DNA of 64,000 bases from CAZUCE01 sp964619265 (GTDB lineage: Bacteria; Planctomycetota; UBA1135; GCA-002686595). The stretch spans positions 43,287 through 107,286 of the forward strand of contig CAZUCE010000014.1 of NCBI GenBank assembly GCA_964619265.1, given 5' to 3'. Position numbers and translations under genes: made by a program. Positions within the stretch are counted from its first letter, which is position 1. Each line of letters starts with the position of its first letter. The notes beneath the pieces are model-generated. The model was not told the DNA's origin. It was given only the letters and a program-made list of their open reading frames with translations, and made no database searches. Positions 53,302-62,186 of the stretch are shown here, piece after piece.

Positions 53302-55517
53302 GTACCACCGGATCGAGATCCGCCTCCCTGAACGCCGAGGCGATCGCCGCTTTGGCAGGACGCAGCTACGCTGAACTTCCGAAGGGAAGCCCCGCTGTGC
53401 ACTCAAACGGGCCCCAGCAGGTCCGCGGGCCCGATTCCCCCGCAGGACTGGCGCGCCAGTCCTACTACACGGCGTCGAGCGCCCCGGCGGCCCGTGACGC
53501 CGAGACCTGCGCCTGGCATCCAGGCCAAGCGCCCTACGTGCGCGGCCCGTACTCGACCATGTACGTGCGACGTCCGTGGACCGTTCGGCAGTACGCGGGA
53601 TTCTCCACTGCGGAAAAGTCGAACGCCTTCTACCGGCGCAACCTGGCGGCTGGCCAGCGCGGCCTCTCGATCGCCTTCGACCTGGCGACGCACCGGGGCT
53701 ACGACTCGGATCATCCCCGGGTTGTCGGCGACGTAGGAATGGCCGGAGTTGCCATCGATTCGATCCACGACATGCGCATCCTGTTCGACGGCATCCCGCT
53801 CGATCGCATGAGCGTGTCGATGACCATGAACGGCGCGGTGCTGCCCATTTTGGCGCTGTACGTGGTCGCAGCAGAAGAGCAGGGCGTGTCCCTGGATCAG
53901 TTGAGTGGGACGATCCAGAACGACATCCTCAAGGAGTTCATGGTTCGCAACACCTACATCTACCCGCCGGCGCCGTCGATGCGCATCGTGGCGGATGTGT
54001 TCGCGTTTACGAGCCGCAAGATGCCGCGATTCAACTCGATCTCCATCTCCGGCTATCACATGCAGGAGGCGGGCGCGACCGCCGATCTGGAGCTCGCCTA
54101 TACGCTTGCGGACGGAATCGAATACGTGCGCACCGGCTTGGCCGCTGGTTTGGACGTCGACGCGTTTGCTCCGCGGCTGTCGTTCTTCTTTGCCATCGGG
54201 ATGGACACCTTCACCGAGATTGCAAAGCTGCGCGCGGCGCGACTTTTGTGGGCCGAGAAAATGGCCGAGTTTGGCCCGAAGGATCCGCGTTCGTCGATGC
54301 TGCGGACCCACTGCCAGACATCCGGTTGGTCGTTGGCTGCCCAGGACGTGTTCAACAACGTAGGGCGGACCTACGTGGAAGCTCTGGCCGCGACCCTTGG
54401 GCACACCCAGTCCCTACACACGAATTCACTCGACGAGGCGCTAGCGCTGCCCACCGATTTCTCTGCTCGCATCGCGCGCAACACGCAGCTCCAAATTCAA
54501 CTGGAGAGCGGCTTGCCGTCGGTCGTCGATCCCCTGGGCGGCAGCTACTACGTGGAGCAGCTGACCCACGACCTAGCCGAGCGCGCCCGGGGGCTCATGG
54601 CTGAAATCGATGGGATGGGGGGCATGGTCAAGGCGATCGAAGCTGGGCTCCCCAAGCGGCGGATCGAAGAGGCGGCCGCGCGGACCCAAGCGCGCATCGA
54701 CTCGGGCCGCCAGGCGATCCTCGGGGTCAATCGCTTCCTGCTGGAAGAGCCCGAGGATGTGCCCGTTCTTGAAGTGGACAACCAAGCGGTGCGCGAGGCT
54801 CAACTGTCTCGCTTGGCCGAGCTTCGGCGGACTCGCGACGAGGCCAAGCTGACCGAAGAACTCGATTCCCTCCGGGCCGTGGCCGGGGGCCGTGATGGCA
54901 ATCTGCTGGAACGCTCGATCGCTGCGGCGCGCGCCGGCGCGACGGTCGGCGAAATGGCCCAGGCGCTCGAAGATGTCTTCGGGCGGCACCAAGCTCAGAT
55001 CCAAACCATTTCCGGCGTGTACCTTGGCGAGATGAGTGAAGACGCGGCCCAACTGTCCGGTGTGCGCGAGCGAGTGACCCGCTTCTCCGAAGAGACCGGG
55101 CGGCGCCCGCGCATCCTCGTAGCCAAGATGGGGCAGGATGGGCACGACCGCGGCCAGAAAGTGATCGCGACTTCTTTCGCGGATCTCGGCTTCGACGTGG
55201 ACATCGGAAGCCTGTTCCAAACGCCTGAGGAGACCGCGCGGCAGGCGGCTGAGAACGACGTGCACCTGGTGGGCGTCAGCTCGTTGGCGGCGGGTCACTT
55301 GACCTTGGTTCCGGCGCTGCGCGACGCGCTGGCCGAGATTGGGCGAGGCGACATTCGCTTGGTGGTCGGCGGAGTGATTCCGCCCAAGGACTACGATCGG
55401 CTGCTCGAGCTCGGCGCCTCCGCGGTGTTTGGTCCCGGCACGGTCATTCCGCAGGCGGCTGCGTCCCTGCTCGATCTACTCGAAGCGGACGCGCGCGACG
55501 AGACCGCCACGACGTGA
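53298..55517 (+). CDS. mutB: Methylmalonyl-CoA mutase large subunit (MutB)
   Basis: A 739-residue catalytic subunit converting methylmalonyl-CoA and succinyl-CoA. The substrate-binding barrel carries RGPYSTMYVRRPWTVRQYAG, FDLATHRGYDSDHPRV, MTMNGAVLPILA, RFNSISISGYHMQEAGA and THCQTSGWSLAAQD. The C-terminal cobalamin domain has KMGQDGHDRGQKVIATSFAD (cobalt-ligand His616) and a GG loop at VVGGVIPPKD. It functions in propionate, branched-chain amino acid and odd-chain fat breakdown or in carbon assimilation. It overlaps mutA by ATGA and meaB by GTGA. Confidence 0.96.
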   Translation: MSTTGSRSASLNAEAIAALAGRSYAELPKGSPAVHSNGPQQVRGPDSPAGLARQSYYTASSAPAARDAETCAWHPGQAPYVRGPYSTMYVRRPWTVRQYAGFSTAEKSNAFYRRNLAAGQRGLSIAFDLATHRGYDSDHPRVVGDVGMAGVAIDSIHDMRILFDGIPLDRMSVSMTMNGAVLPILALYVVAAEEQGVSLDQLSGTIQNDILKEFMVRNTYIYPPAPSMRIVADVFAFTSRKMPRFNSISISGYHMQEAGATADLELAYTLADGIEYVRTGLAAGLDVDAFAPRLSFFFAIGMDTFTEIAKLRAARLLWAEKMAEFGPKDPRSSMLRTHCQTSGWSLAAQDVFNNVGRTYVEALAATLGHTQSLHTNSLDEALALPTDFSARIARNTQLQIQLESGLPSVVDPLGGSYYVEQLTHDLAERARGLMAEIDGMGGMVKAIEAGLPKRRIEEAAARTQARIDSGRQAILGVNRFLLEEPEDVPVLEVDNQAVREAQLSRLAELRRTRDEAKLTEELDSLRAVAGGRDGNLLERSIAAARAGATVGEMAQALEDVFGRHQAQIQTISGVYLGEMSEDAAQLSGVRERVTRFSEETGRRPRILVAKMGQDGHDRGQKVIATSFADLGFDVDIGSLFQTPEETARQAAENDVHLVGVSSLAAGHLTLVPALRDALAEIGRGDIRLVVGGVIPPKDYDRLLELGASAVFGPGTVIPQAAASLLDLLEADARDETATT

Positions 55518-56515
55518 GTCGCAGGCCCTCCGTCCAGGAGCTGGTCGATGGCGTGCGCGCCGGCGACCGCATTCGCCTCGCGCGCGCGATCACGCTGGTG
55601 GAGAGCACGCGCGAGGCCGACCGGGAGCAAGCGCTGGAGGTTTTGGCCCAGCTGGCGCCCGATCGCAAGCCGGCCCGCCGGCTCGGTATCAGCGGGGCGC
55701 CGGGTGTGGGCAAGAGCACCTTCGTCGAGGCGCTTGGGATGCACTTGGTGCGCGATCTCGAGCTGAAGATTGCCGTGCTGGCGGTCGATCCGAGTTCGCC
55801 GGTGACCGGCGGTTCGATCCTGGGCGACAAGGCGCGTATGCATGAGTTGGCGCAGCACGAGCGCGCCTACGTTCGACCGAGTCCCTCAGCGGCCACCCTG
55901 GGAGGCGTGGCGCGCCGCACGCGCGAAGCGATGGATTTGCTGGAGGCCTCGGGCTGCGACGTTCTGCTGGTCGAGACGGTCGGCGTTGGGCAGTCCGAAG
56001 TGGCGGTCTCCTCCATGGTCGACTTCTTCTTGCTCCTGGTTCAGCCGGGTGCCGGCGACGAGTTGCAGGGCATCAAGAAGGGGATCGTCGAACTGGCGGA
56101 CGGTTTCGCGGTGACCAAGGCCGACGGGGAGCTGGAGGCCGCCGCCGGGCGGGCTGCCAGTCAACTCGGAGCCGCGCTCTCGCTGCTTGCACGTCCGCAG
56201 GGGAGGTCCGCGCCGTTCGTGCTCACCACGGCGGCACTGGCCGGACGCGGGATCCCTGAACTTTGGAATGAGCTGTCGGGGGCTCTTGCGGAGCTCGAGG
56301 CCTCGGGAGCTTTGGCCGAACGACGCCGGGACCAACTCGAGGGTTGGCTCTTTGAGCGCATCGACGAAGAGCTGCGGTCGGCGTTCAGGGCCCACCCGGC
56401 CGTGGCCGCGGCCCTGGAACAATCCGTGGCCCAGGTTCGGTCCGGGGTGGTTCCCCCCGGAGCTGCGGCCCGCGAGCTGCTGGGGCGATTCCGCGTCCAA
56501 GCCCCCGGTTCCTGA
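55514..56515 (+). CDS. meaB: Methylmalonyl-CoA mutase-associated GTPase MeaB
   Basis: A 333-residue G3E-type GTPase that guards cofactor loading and reactivation of methylmalonyl-CoA mutase. P-loop GAPGVGKST at residues 61-69, then AVDPSSPVTGGSILGDKARM, the VETVGVGQSE switch region and TKADGE in place of NKxD. The GTG start overlaps the mutB stop. Because IcmF upstream has its own built-in G domain, this separate chaperone is probably dedicated to MutAB. Confidence 0.94.
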   Translation: MSRRPSVQELVDGVRAGDRIRLARAITLVESTREADREQALEVLAQLAPDRKPARRLGISGAPGVGKSTFVEALGMHLVRDLELKIAVLAVDPSSPVTGGSILGDKARMHELAQHERAYVRPSPSAATLGGVARRTREAMDLLEASGCDVLLVETVGVGQSEVAVSSMVDFFLLLVQPGAGDELQGIKKGIVELADGFAVTKADGELEAAAGRAASQLGAALSLLARPQGRSAPFVLTTAALAGRGIPELWNELSGALAELEASGALAERRRDQLEGWLFERIDEELRSAFRAHPAVAAALEQSVAQVRSGVVPPGAAARELLGRFRVQAPGS

Positions 56516-56732
56516 CCGGCGCGTTCGAGGCTACCGAGGAGGATTGCGGGCCTTTTAGGGCTCGAATTTCCCGGTTTTGGGCGGTGTGGGGGGGCCCTTG
56601 GCTGTTCCGGCAAAGAGGAACAGAGTCCTGCGGTCGAGGAAAGTTCTCAGTTCTTGTGGCCGGGTGCCGCTTCACCCGATGGGTCCCCCGTGGCCCGCCC
56701 CTCGGGCTAGACGACTTTTCTTGGTTCCCCCT

Positions 56733-58226
56733 ATGCGCATCCTCCACATCGGCCAGTACCACGAGGTGGTGGGTGGAGCTGAGGTGCTGCGCGAGCAGGT
56801 GCTGGTTGGATTGGAAAAGCGTGGTCACCGCAACGCGTTCTTCGGCGGCAGTGAGGAGAGGTCCATTCGTTCGGGTCGCCGGCGTGTGATTCGCCGGCAA
56901 GACTACGACCCCGAAGTCCTGGTGCGCGACGGCCGCTTTCAGCTCGAGCTGGAGAGCTTCTTGGCCAAGTTTCAGCCCGATGTCGTTCATTTGCATCAGG
57001 CGGGCGGCCTGCCTGTGGATCTGTATGCACAGTTGGGGGAGACCGGGTTGCCGCTGGTGGAGACGGTCTACGACTACGGGCACTTCTGTCCGAACAGTTG
57101 GTCGGTTCACGGCGATGGCCAAGCCTGCCAGAGTCGCGCCGGCGCGGAGTGTTTTCGCCACCGCTGCCACGACAACTACCCGTTCCATGCTGGAACCGTT
57201 TGGACCACAGCGGAGCGATTGAAGTACGTGCGCGAATGGGTCGACGTGGTGATTTGCCCAACCCAGGATCTTGTTCGGAGGTTTGCAGAGGCTGGGTTCT
57301 CCGACGTTCAGCTTCAAAGCTACTACCCCTCGACCGCGGAGCTCCAGCCGGCGGCGATCGCAGAGCGCACCCCCGGGCGGCTCCTGGTGATCGCTCGGTT
57401 GGTACGGGAGAAAGGCGTCGATCACGCCCTCAAGGCCTTTGCTCGATTTGCCCGCGATTGGCCGGAAGCCAGTCTCCACGTGGTGGGCGAAGGCCCTGAG
57501 CGCTCAGGGCTCGAAAGCCTGGCCTCGCGCCTGAAGGTTGGAGGCCAAGTTCGCTTTTTAGGTCACTTGGATTTGCCGGACACCCACGCGCAGATGCGCG
57601 AGGCCCAAGCCCTGCTCGTGCCTTCGATTTGGATGGAGGCGCTCCCGTTGATCACCTTTGATGCGGACGCGCTAGGTTTGCCGATCGTGGCCCACGCGGT
57701 CGGCGGTTTGCCTGAAGCGGTGGATGCGGGAAGAAACGGACTTCTGGTTCAGCCGGGGAATCCAGACGCGTTGGCCGCCGCGATTCGCGAGGTCGTCACC
57801 GACCCGCACAGGCAAGCGCACTTTGCTTCCCATGGACCTGAACGGGTGGCCCGGTGCAGCCCGGGAAGCTACCTGGATGGCTTGGAGAAGGCCTACCTGC
57901 GGGCTCGCGAGCGAGCGGCTTCACGCTCGCCGGGTCCGCGCGGCTCCATCGATTTAGACCAACGCGTTTTGCTGGATCGTGTCATGCGCCATGCCGGTGG
58001 CATGGAAAAATCTCTAGCGAGCCAAGCGAGCGGCTCTTGGGATCCGATCGCAAAACTCCGTCGCCGGGTATCGCTCAAATGGAGAAGCACCCTCGGGCGC
58101 TTTGCGACGGAGACTCTCCGGCGCGTGGGGCCGCAGCCGATGGCCCCGAGTTCGGCCAAATCAGGCGTGACCGAGGGGGCCAAGGACGCGCAGGGAGCAG
58201 AGTTGGAACGGCGCCGGGAGGCTTGA
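56733..58226 (+). CDS. GT4-family glycosyltransferase
   Basis: A 497-residue GT-B glycosyltransferase. The N-terminal domain begins MRILHIGQYHEVVGGAEVL (Gly-rich acceptor loop) and includes DVVHLHQAG. The C-terminal domain has ARLVREKGVDHALKAF, VGEGPER, the GT4 EX7E-type region near WMEALPLITFDADALGLPIV, and GGLPEAVDAGRNGLLV. It should transfer a sugar from a nucleotide donor to a glycan or lipid on the cytoplasmic face. A Cys cluster (CQSRAGAECFRHRC, residues near 130-150) could bind metal. The last 85 residues are basic and Ala-rich and not part of the catalytic fold. ATG 56733 is the first start matching the family. Confidence 0.9.
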   Translation: MRILHIGQYHEVVGGAEVLREQVLVGLEKRGHRNAFFGGSEERSIRSGRRRVIRRQDYDPEVLVRDGRFQLELESFLAKFQPDVVHLHQAGGLPVDLYAQLGETGLPLVETVYDYGHFCPNSWSVHGDGQACQSRAGAECFRHRCHDNYPFHAGTVWTTAERLKYVREWVDVVICPTQDLVRRFAEAGFSDVQLQSYYPSTAELQPAAIAERTPGRLLVIARLVREKGVDHALKAFARFARDWPEASLHVVGEGPERSGLESLASRLKVGGQVRFLGHLDLPDTHAQMREAQALLVPSIWMEALPLITFDADALGLPIVAHAVGGLPEAVDAGRNGLLVQPGNPDALAAAIREVVTDPHRQAHFASHGPERVARCSPGSYLDGLEKAYLRARERAASRSPGPRGSIDLDQRVLLDRVMRHAGGMEKSLASQASGSWDPIAKLRRRVSLKWRSTLGRFATETLRRVGPQPMAPSSAKSGVTEGAKDAQGAELERRREA

Positions 58227-58657
58227 ACGGGGCGAGTTTTGGAGAACCTGGCCCGGCCAGGGAACCCCATGGAGTCTGGATGGACCAGCCTCGACAAAAT
58301 TTCCCTCGCACGTGATTCCGCGCGAACTTCCCGCTAAACCATGCGAACCATGGAGCAGCTCCAAGCCACGACAACCGGCCCTCGGCGAACGCCGGAAGAG
58401 CGCAGCAAGGACCTTCCGCAACCGAGCGAGCGATTCTGGGCGCGTGCGAAGGCCATCGAGCTCCGGAGGGCCAAGTCTTCGAACGGCCACCTAGGGACCG
58501 AGGTCACGCTGGCCGCGAGGGCGCCGCGGAGCCTTTAACGAAATCCAGCCAGCAGCGAGCGCCTGTTGGTCCGTCGCTGGGCGGCGAGCGTGGGGGCCGC
58601 CCTTGCGAACGGCGATCTAAAGTCCGCGCCGGCACCGTTCGCGGGCGTGCCCGGGAC
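58227..58657. other. Intergenic region; weak hairpin and doubtful small ORF
   Basis: There are 431 bases after the glycosyltransferase. CCTGGC-CCG-GCCAGG (58247-58261) forms a 6-bp hairpin 20 bp after the stop, possibly ending transcription, but no T-run follows. A 65-codon ORF at 58341-58538 (starting MRTMEQLQAT) is Arg/Pro-rich and has no recognisable feature; I do not call it a gene. Confidence 0.35.
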
Positions 58658-59791
58658 GTGTGGCTTTGCGCAATGGTTGGAGCGCTTGGCGGAGCGAACA
58701 CCGGGGCCGGTGAGCCGGCCACCCAGGACATCCCGACGGTGTTCGAATTGGAGGTCGAGTTGCTGGCCTACGAATTGGATTTGAACGAAGACGGCCGGCT
58801 CTCACGCCTCGAATTGTTGGGCGCCGGCTTGGAGTCCTGGATGGAGCCGGGCCGGAAGCGGCCTCTCGCAGCTTGGGAATGGCAACGTGCCCTGGCGCTA
58901 GACTTCCAAGGCGAGATCGAAGCCTTGTTCGCCATCTTTGACGTCGATGCGTCGGGGGACTGGTCCCGCGAAGAGCTGCCGCGCGACCATGCGGGTCCGC
59001 TGTTGGCGCTGGATCGGGACGGAAACAACCGGGTGAGCGCCGAGGAACTCCGGCACTTGCCCGAGCTGATGGCTTTCGATGCCTATAGCCTGCAGGATCC
59101 AACAACCGAGTTCTACGCCCGCGAGGCCTGGCTGGATGGACTGCTGGAAGGCGGTTCGGTCCTGCTGCCTGAGTTGAGCGAGACAGCCTTGGAAGAGCTT
59201 CGGGATTACGATTTCAATCGCGATGGCCGCCTGACTCGGGCGGAGGTCGAGCGCGGCGAGCTTTGGCTGGACGAACCGGTTCGTTTCCGGGTGAAGGGCG
59301 ATGTGGCGCGGGCTGCGGGGTTGCTGACCAGCGACCTGGACAACAAGCTCGATCGCCTGTTTCAAAGGCACCCAGAAGTTCGCGTGCTCGAATTGGCGTT
59401 CGTTCCCGGAACGATAGACGAGGACGTTGTGCTGGAAGCCGGACGCAGACTCCAAGCCCGGGGGATCGTCACCCGCGTCCCCGCTGGTGGAATGGTGGCC
59501 TCGGGGGGCGTGACGCTGCTGGCCTGTGGCGCGGGCCGCGAGGTCGGCGAAGGCGCGCGCGTGGGAGTGCACAGCTGGTCCTACCGCCTGGCTGGCATGA
59601 CCCTGGACGGACGCGATCATCCCCGAACTTCCTTCGAACACGCGCGAACGCTGGCGGTCTACCGAGAGCTGGGGATCCCCGAGGGCTTGTATTGGTTTGC
59701 GCTGCTGGCCTCGGACTCAGGGGGGCTGCACTGGATGACGAGAGCCGAGCTGGACCGCTACGGATTCACCGGGCCGGCAGCCGGGAGGTGA
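58658..59791 (+). CDS. EF-hand protein with ClpP-like (COG3904-type) C-terminal domain
   Basis: A protein of about 377 residues. Four EF-hand-type calcium loops occur at about residues 41-52 (DLNEDGRLSRLE), 95-106 (DVDASGDWSREE), 119-130 (DRDGNNRVSAEE) and 185-196 (DFNRDGRLTRAE). Residues about 240-340 resemble the ClpP/crotonase-like domain of COG3904 periplasmic proteins: a strand-helix leading to RVPAGGMVASGGVTLLACG (candidate nucleophile Ser282) and GARVGVHSWS (His305). This may be a calcium-responsive exported protease-like protein. The GTG at 58658 gives a weak signal peptide (MWLCAMVGALGG); ATG 58673 is the alternative. Catalytic activity is unproven. Confidence 0.72.
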   Translation: MWLCAMVGALGGANTGAGEPATQDIPTVFELEVELLAYELDLNEDGRLSRLELLGAGLESWMEPGRKRPLAAWEWQRALALDFQGEIEALFAIFDVDASGDWSREELPRDHAGPLLALDRDGNNRVSAEELRHLPELMAFDAYSLQDPTTEFYAREAWLDGLLEGGSVLLPELSETALEELRDYDFNRDGRLTRAEVERGELWLDEPVRFRVKGDVARAAGLLTSDLDNKLDRLFQRHPEVRVLELAFVPGTIDEDVVLEAGRRLQARGIVTRVPAGGMVASGGVTLLACGAGREVGEGARVGVHSWSYRLAGMTLDGRDHPRTSFEHARTLAVYRELGIPEGLYWFALLASDSGGLHWMTRAELDRYGFTGPAAGR

Positions 59792-59894
59792 CGGATGAGC
59801 CCGTTCTTGCGATACTCGGGGTCGCCCGAGGGTGCCGATCGCGCCCCCTGAGCTTCCTGCCCGTCGAGTCCCCCCCTTCTAAGCCCACAGATCC

Positions 59895-60767
59895 ATGCAG
59901 TGGAAAGGCCGCCGAAAAAGCACCAACGTCGAAGACCGCCGGACCCTGTCCGCTCCGAAGAAGTTGGCCCTAGGTGGCGGGCTGGGCGCGGTCATCCTGA
60001 TGATCGCCGGCCAGCTCCTGGGGGTCGACATCTCCGGATTGGCCGGTTTGCTGGAGGCCGGTGGGGCGAGCGTTGGAGCCACGTCTGGGGGGCAAGCGGG
60101 AGGCGGCGAGCTGAGCGAAGCCGACAAGATGTGGGGTGAATTCTCCCAGGTCGTCCTGGCCGATACGGAGGACGTTTGGAACGAGCTGTTTGGCGACGGT
60201 CGCTATCGCGAGCCGGGGCTGGTGCTGTTTTCAGGCAGGGTTCAGTCGGCCTGTGGCGTGCAAGACTCAGCGGTTGGCCCGTTTTACTGCCCGGCCGATA
60301 GCAAGGTGTACTTCGACACCGGCTTCTTCGAGGACCTGCGCACGCGCTACGGAGCCGCAGGCGACTTTGCGCCGGCTTACGTGATCGCCCACGAGGTGGG
60401 CCACCACATCCAAAATCTACTCGGGACTTCGAGCGAGGTACGCAAGCTTCAGCAAAGCGCGTCCAAGACCAAGGCCAACGAGCTTTCGGTGCGCCTTGAG
60501 TTGCAAGCTGACTTCTACGCCGGTGTGTTTGCGCATCACGCGCACCGCATCTTCAACTCGCTCGAGCCGGGCGACATCGAGGAAGCTCTCGCGGCGGCCA
60601 ACGCGATCGGAGATGACACGCTGCAGCGTCGCTCGGGAGGCTCGATTCGCCCCGATCTGTTTACACATGGAACCAGTGAGCAGCGCCAGCGCTGGTTCTA
60701 CCACGGCTACGAAACGGGCGATCCCCAGGCCGGGGACACCTTCTCGGTTTCTGCCAGCGAGCTCTAG
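59895..60767 (+). CDS. ypfJ: Neutral zinc metallopeptidase, YpfJ family
   Basis: A 290-residue putative neutral zinc metallopeptidase. An N-terminal cytosolic stretch (MQWKGRRKSTNVEDRR) precedes one membrane helix (about residues 26-43). The zinc motif is HEVGHHIQ (His166-Glu167-His170), with Glu in LELQADFYAG as probable third ligand. YpfJ text such as CGVQDSAVGPFYCPADSKVY is well conserved. Anchored in the inner membrane with the catalytic domain outside; the physiological substrate is unknown. It ends 4 bp from the convergent FAD oxidoreductase gene. Confidence 0.94.
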   Translation: MQWKGRRKSTNVEDRRTLSAPKKLALGGGLGAVILMIAGQLLGVDISGLAGLLEAGGASVGATSGGQAGGGELSEADKMWGEFSQVVLADTEDVWNELFGDGRYREPGLVLFSGRVQSACGVQDSAVGPFYCPADSKVYFDTGFFEDLRTRYGAAGDFAPAYVIAHEVGHHIQNLLGTSSEVRKLQQSASKTKANELSVRLELQADFYAGVFAHHAHRIFNSLEPGDIEEALAAANAIGDDTLQRRSGGSIRPDLFTHGTSEQRQRWFYHGYETGDPQAGDTFSVSASEL

Positions 60768-60771
60768 GCGC

Positions 60772-62037
60772 TTAGGCGCGGATCGCGGCGAGCTTTGCGG
60801 ACACCGCTTCGGCGGTGCGGCGGGCGCTCTCGAGCGTGCCTTGGATGCTCGGATCTTGGGTGTGGTCGCCGCAGACGAAGGGGCCACCGGCTGGCCGTGC
60901 GAGGGGCGCCACCGGGTCGTCCAGCAGGGGGAGTGCATCGGGGATGCGCTCCAGACGCAGAAGCCTCCAGGCATCGACTTCTGCGCCGTACCAACCGCGC
61001 AGTTGGTGGCGCACCGCCGCCTCGAGGGCCTCGTCGGATTCGGCGGGAACTCCGGTGCAAGTGGCGACCACCAGCGCCTGGTCCGCGGGGGCGTAGCTTG
61101 GGTGGACGTCGCTGGGAACGCTGACGTGAACAACAGGTCCGGCCGCTTTGCCGTCGCCGCAAAGGTGCAGCAGGCCGCCGGGGACCGGAGATGCCGGAGC
61201 CGCGAAAGCGAGGCCGGTGGTTCCCGTGAACTTGAGTTCGAGTTGGGGGCCTTTGTTTTCGGAGCCTTGGAGCAGGCGCGCGGCGGAGCGTCCGTCGGTG
61301 GCGACGACCACGGCGCTGGCTTCCCAGCGTTCGCCCGAGGCGAGGGTGACCGAAGTGGCGTCGAGACCTGCGACCGAAGCGCTGGTGCGCAGGGCGCCCT
61401 CGGGCAGGCCCGCAGCGAGCTGCTCGGGGAGCGCCTGCATGCCGTTCGCGGGCAGTGCCGCGGTCCCGGTCGAAAACCAACCGAACAGGCGGGCGAACCT
61501 GCGCGCGGGGACTTCGAGCTGCGGCTCGAGGGTCACTCCGGAGAAGAACGGGCGCAGGAACGCCTCGCGCAGTTGCGAGCTGAAGCCAAGCGCTTCGAGC
61601 CAGGCGCGCGCGCTCCCGTCTGGCGCGGTGTGCGGAGCTTGCACACACAACCGCCGGAGTTGGGCGAGTCGCAGGCCGTCTCCGAAGCTGACGAAGGGTG
61701 CGGCGAGCGTCTGGAACGCTCGCCAGGGAGCTCGCCAGGGGTCGCTGACCCGGTGGTTGCGGCCTCCCCGGCGGACCAGTGCGCCGGAGCGAAAGCTAGC
61801 GAGTTCTAGGGCGGCGAAGTCGAAGGTCCGTCGAGCCTCGGGATACGAGGTGAGCAGCACCTGGAAACCTCGATCGATGCGAAAGCCATCGATGGTGTCG
61901 GTGACGATGCGTCCACCGACCCGCGAGCTCGCCTCGAGCACCAGGGGCCGCAGGCCACGGCCCGCGAGGTCGCGGGCGCAGGCGAGGCCGGCAAGACCGG
62001 CGCCAACGAGGATCACGTCCGGTTGCTGGGGGGGCAT
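60772..62037 (-). CDS. FAD-dependent amine oxidase/desaturase-like protein
   Basis: A 421-residue flavoprotein. The FAD motif GAGLAG (residues 12-17) is followed by VLEASSRVGGRI, the arginine-containing flavin/monoamine-oxidase fingerprint, and FRIDRGFQVLLTSYPEA. The C-terminal GGPFVCGDHTQDPSIQGTLESAR closes the FAD site. It belongs to the broad protoporphyrinogen-oxidase/phytoene-desaturase/renalase-like group; the plant chloroplast homologues are also uncharacterised, so no substrate is proposed. The ATG at 62037 is directly preceded by 17-bp direct repeats in the divergent promoter region shared with the sulfatase gene. Confidence 0.88.
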   Translation of the reverse strand: MPPQQPDVILVGAGLAGLACARDLAGRGLRPLVLEASSRVGGRIVTDTIDGFRIDRGFQVLLTSYPEARRTFDFAALELASFRSGALVRRGGRNHRVSDPWRAPWRAFQTLAAPFVSFGDGLRLAQLRRLCVQAPHTAPDGSARAWLEALGFSSQLREAFLRPFFSGVTLEPQLEVPARRFARLFGWFSTGTAALPANGMQALPEQLAAGLPEGALRTSASVAGLDATSVTLASGERWEASAVVVATDGRSAARLLQGSENKGPQLELKFTGTTGLAFAAPASPVPGGLLHLCGDGKAAGPVVHVSVPSDVHPSYAPADQALVVATCTGVPAESDEALEAAVRHQLRGWYGAEVDAWRLLRLERIPDALPLLDDPVAPLARPAGGPFVCGDHTQDPSIQGTLESARRTAEAVSAKLAAIRA

Positions 62038-62043
62038 TCGGCT

Positions 62044-62096
62044 GGGGCTCTGAAGGGAACGGGGCTCTGAGGGAAACTGGAGCTCTTGAGGCAAAC
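62044..62096. repeat. 17-bp direct repeats upstream of two divergent genes
   Basis: Units ggggctctgaagggaac (62044-62060) and ggggctctgagggaaac (62061-62077) are followed by a diverged 19-bp copy ending ttgaggcaaac (62078-62096). They occupy the leader of the FAD gene, 6 bp from its ATG, and the far promoter side of the sulfatase gene. Confidence 0.65.
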
Positions 62097-62186
62097 AGGT
62101 GCAAAGGACGAAGCGAGGTCCGAAACCTAGACGCGGTCCCGGGGAGGAGCACACCGGCGCCTCGCCCGGGCGGTAGCTTGGACCCC

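Noticed and set aside
58341..58538. 65-codon ORF after the glycosyltransferase.
   Set aside because: No Shine-Dalgarno, low-complexity Arg/Pro composition and no recognisable motif.
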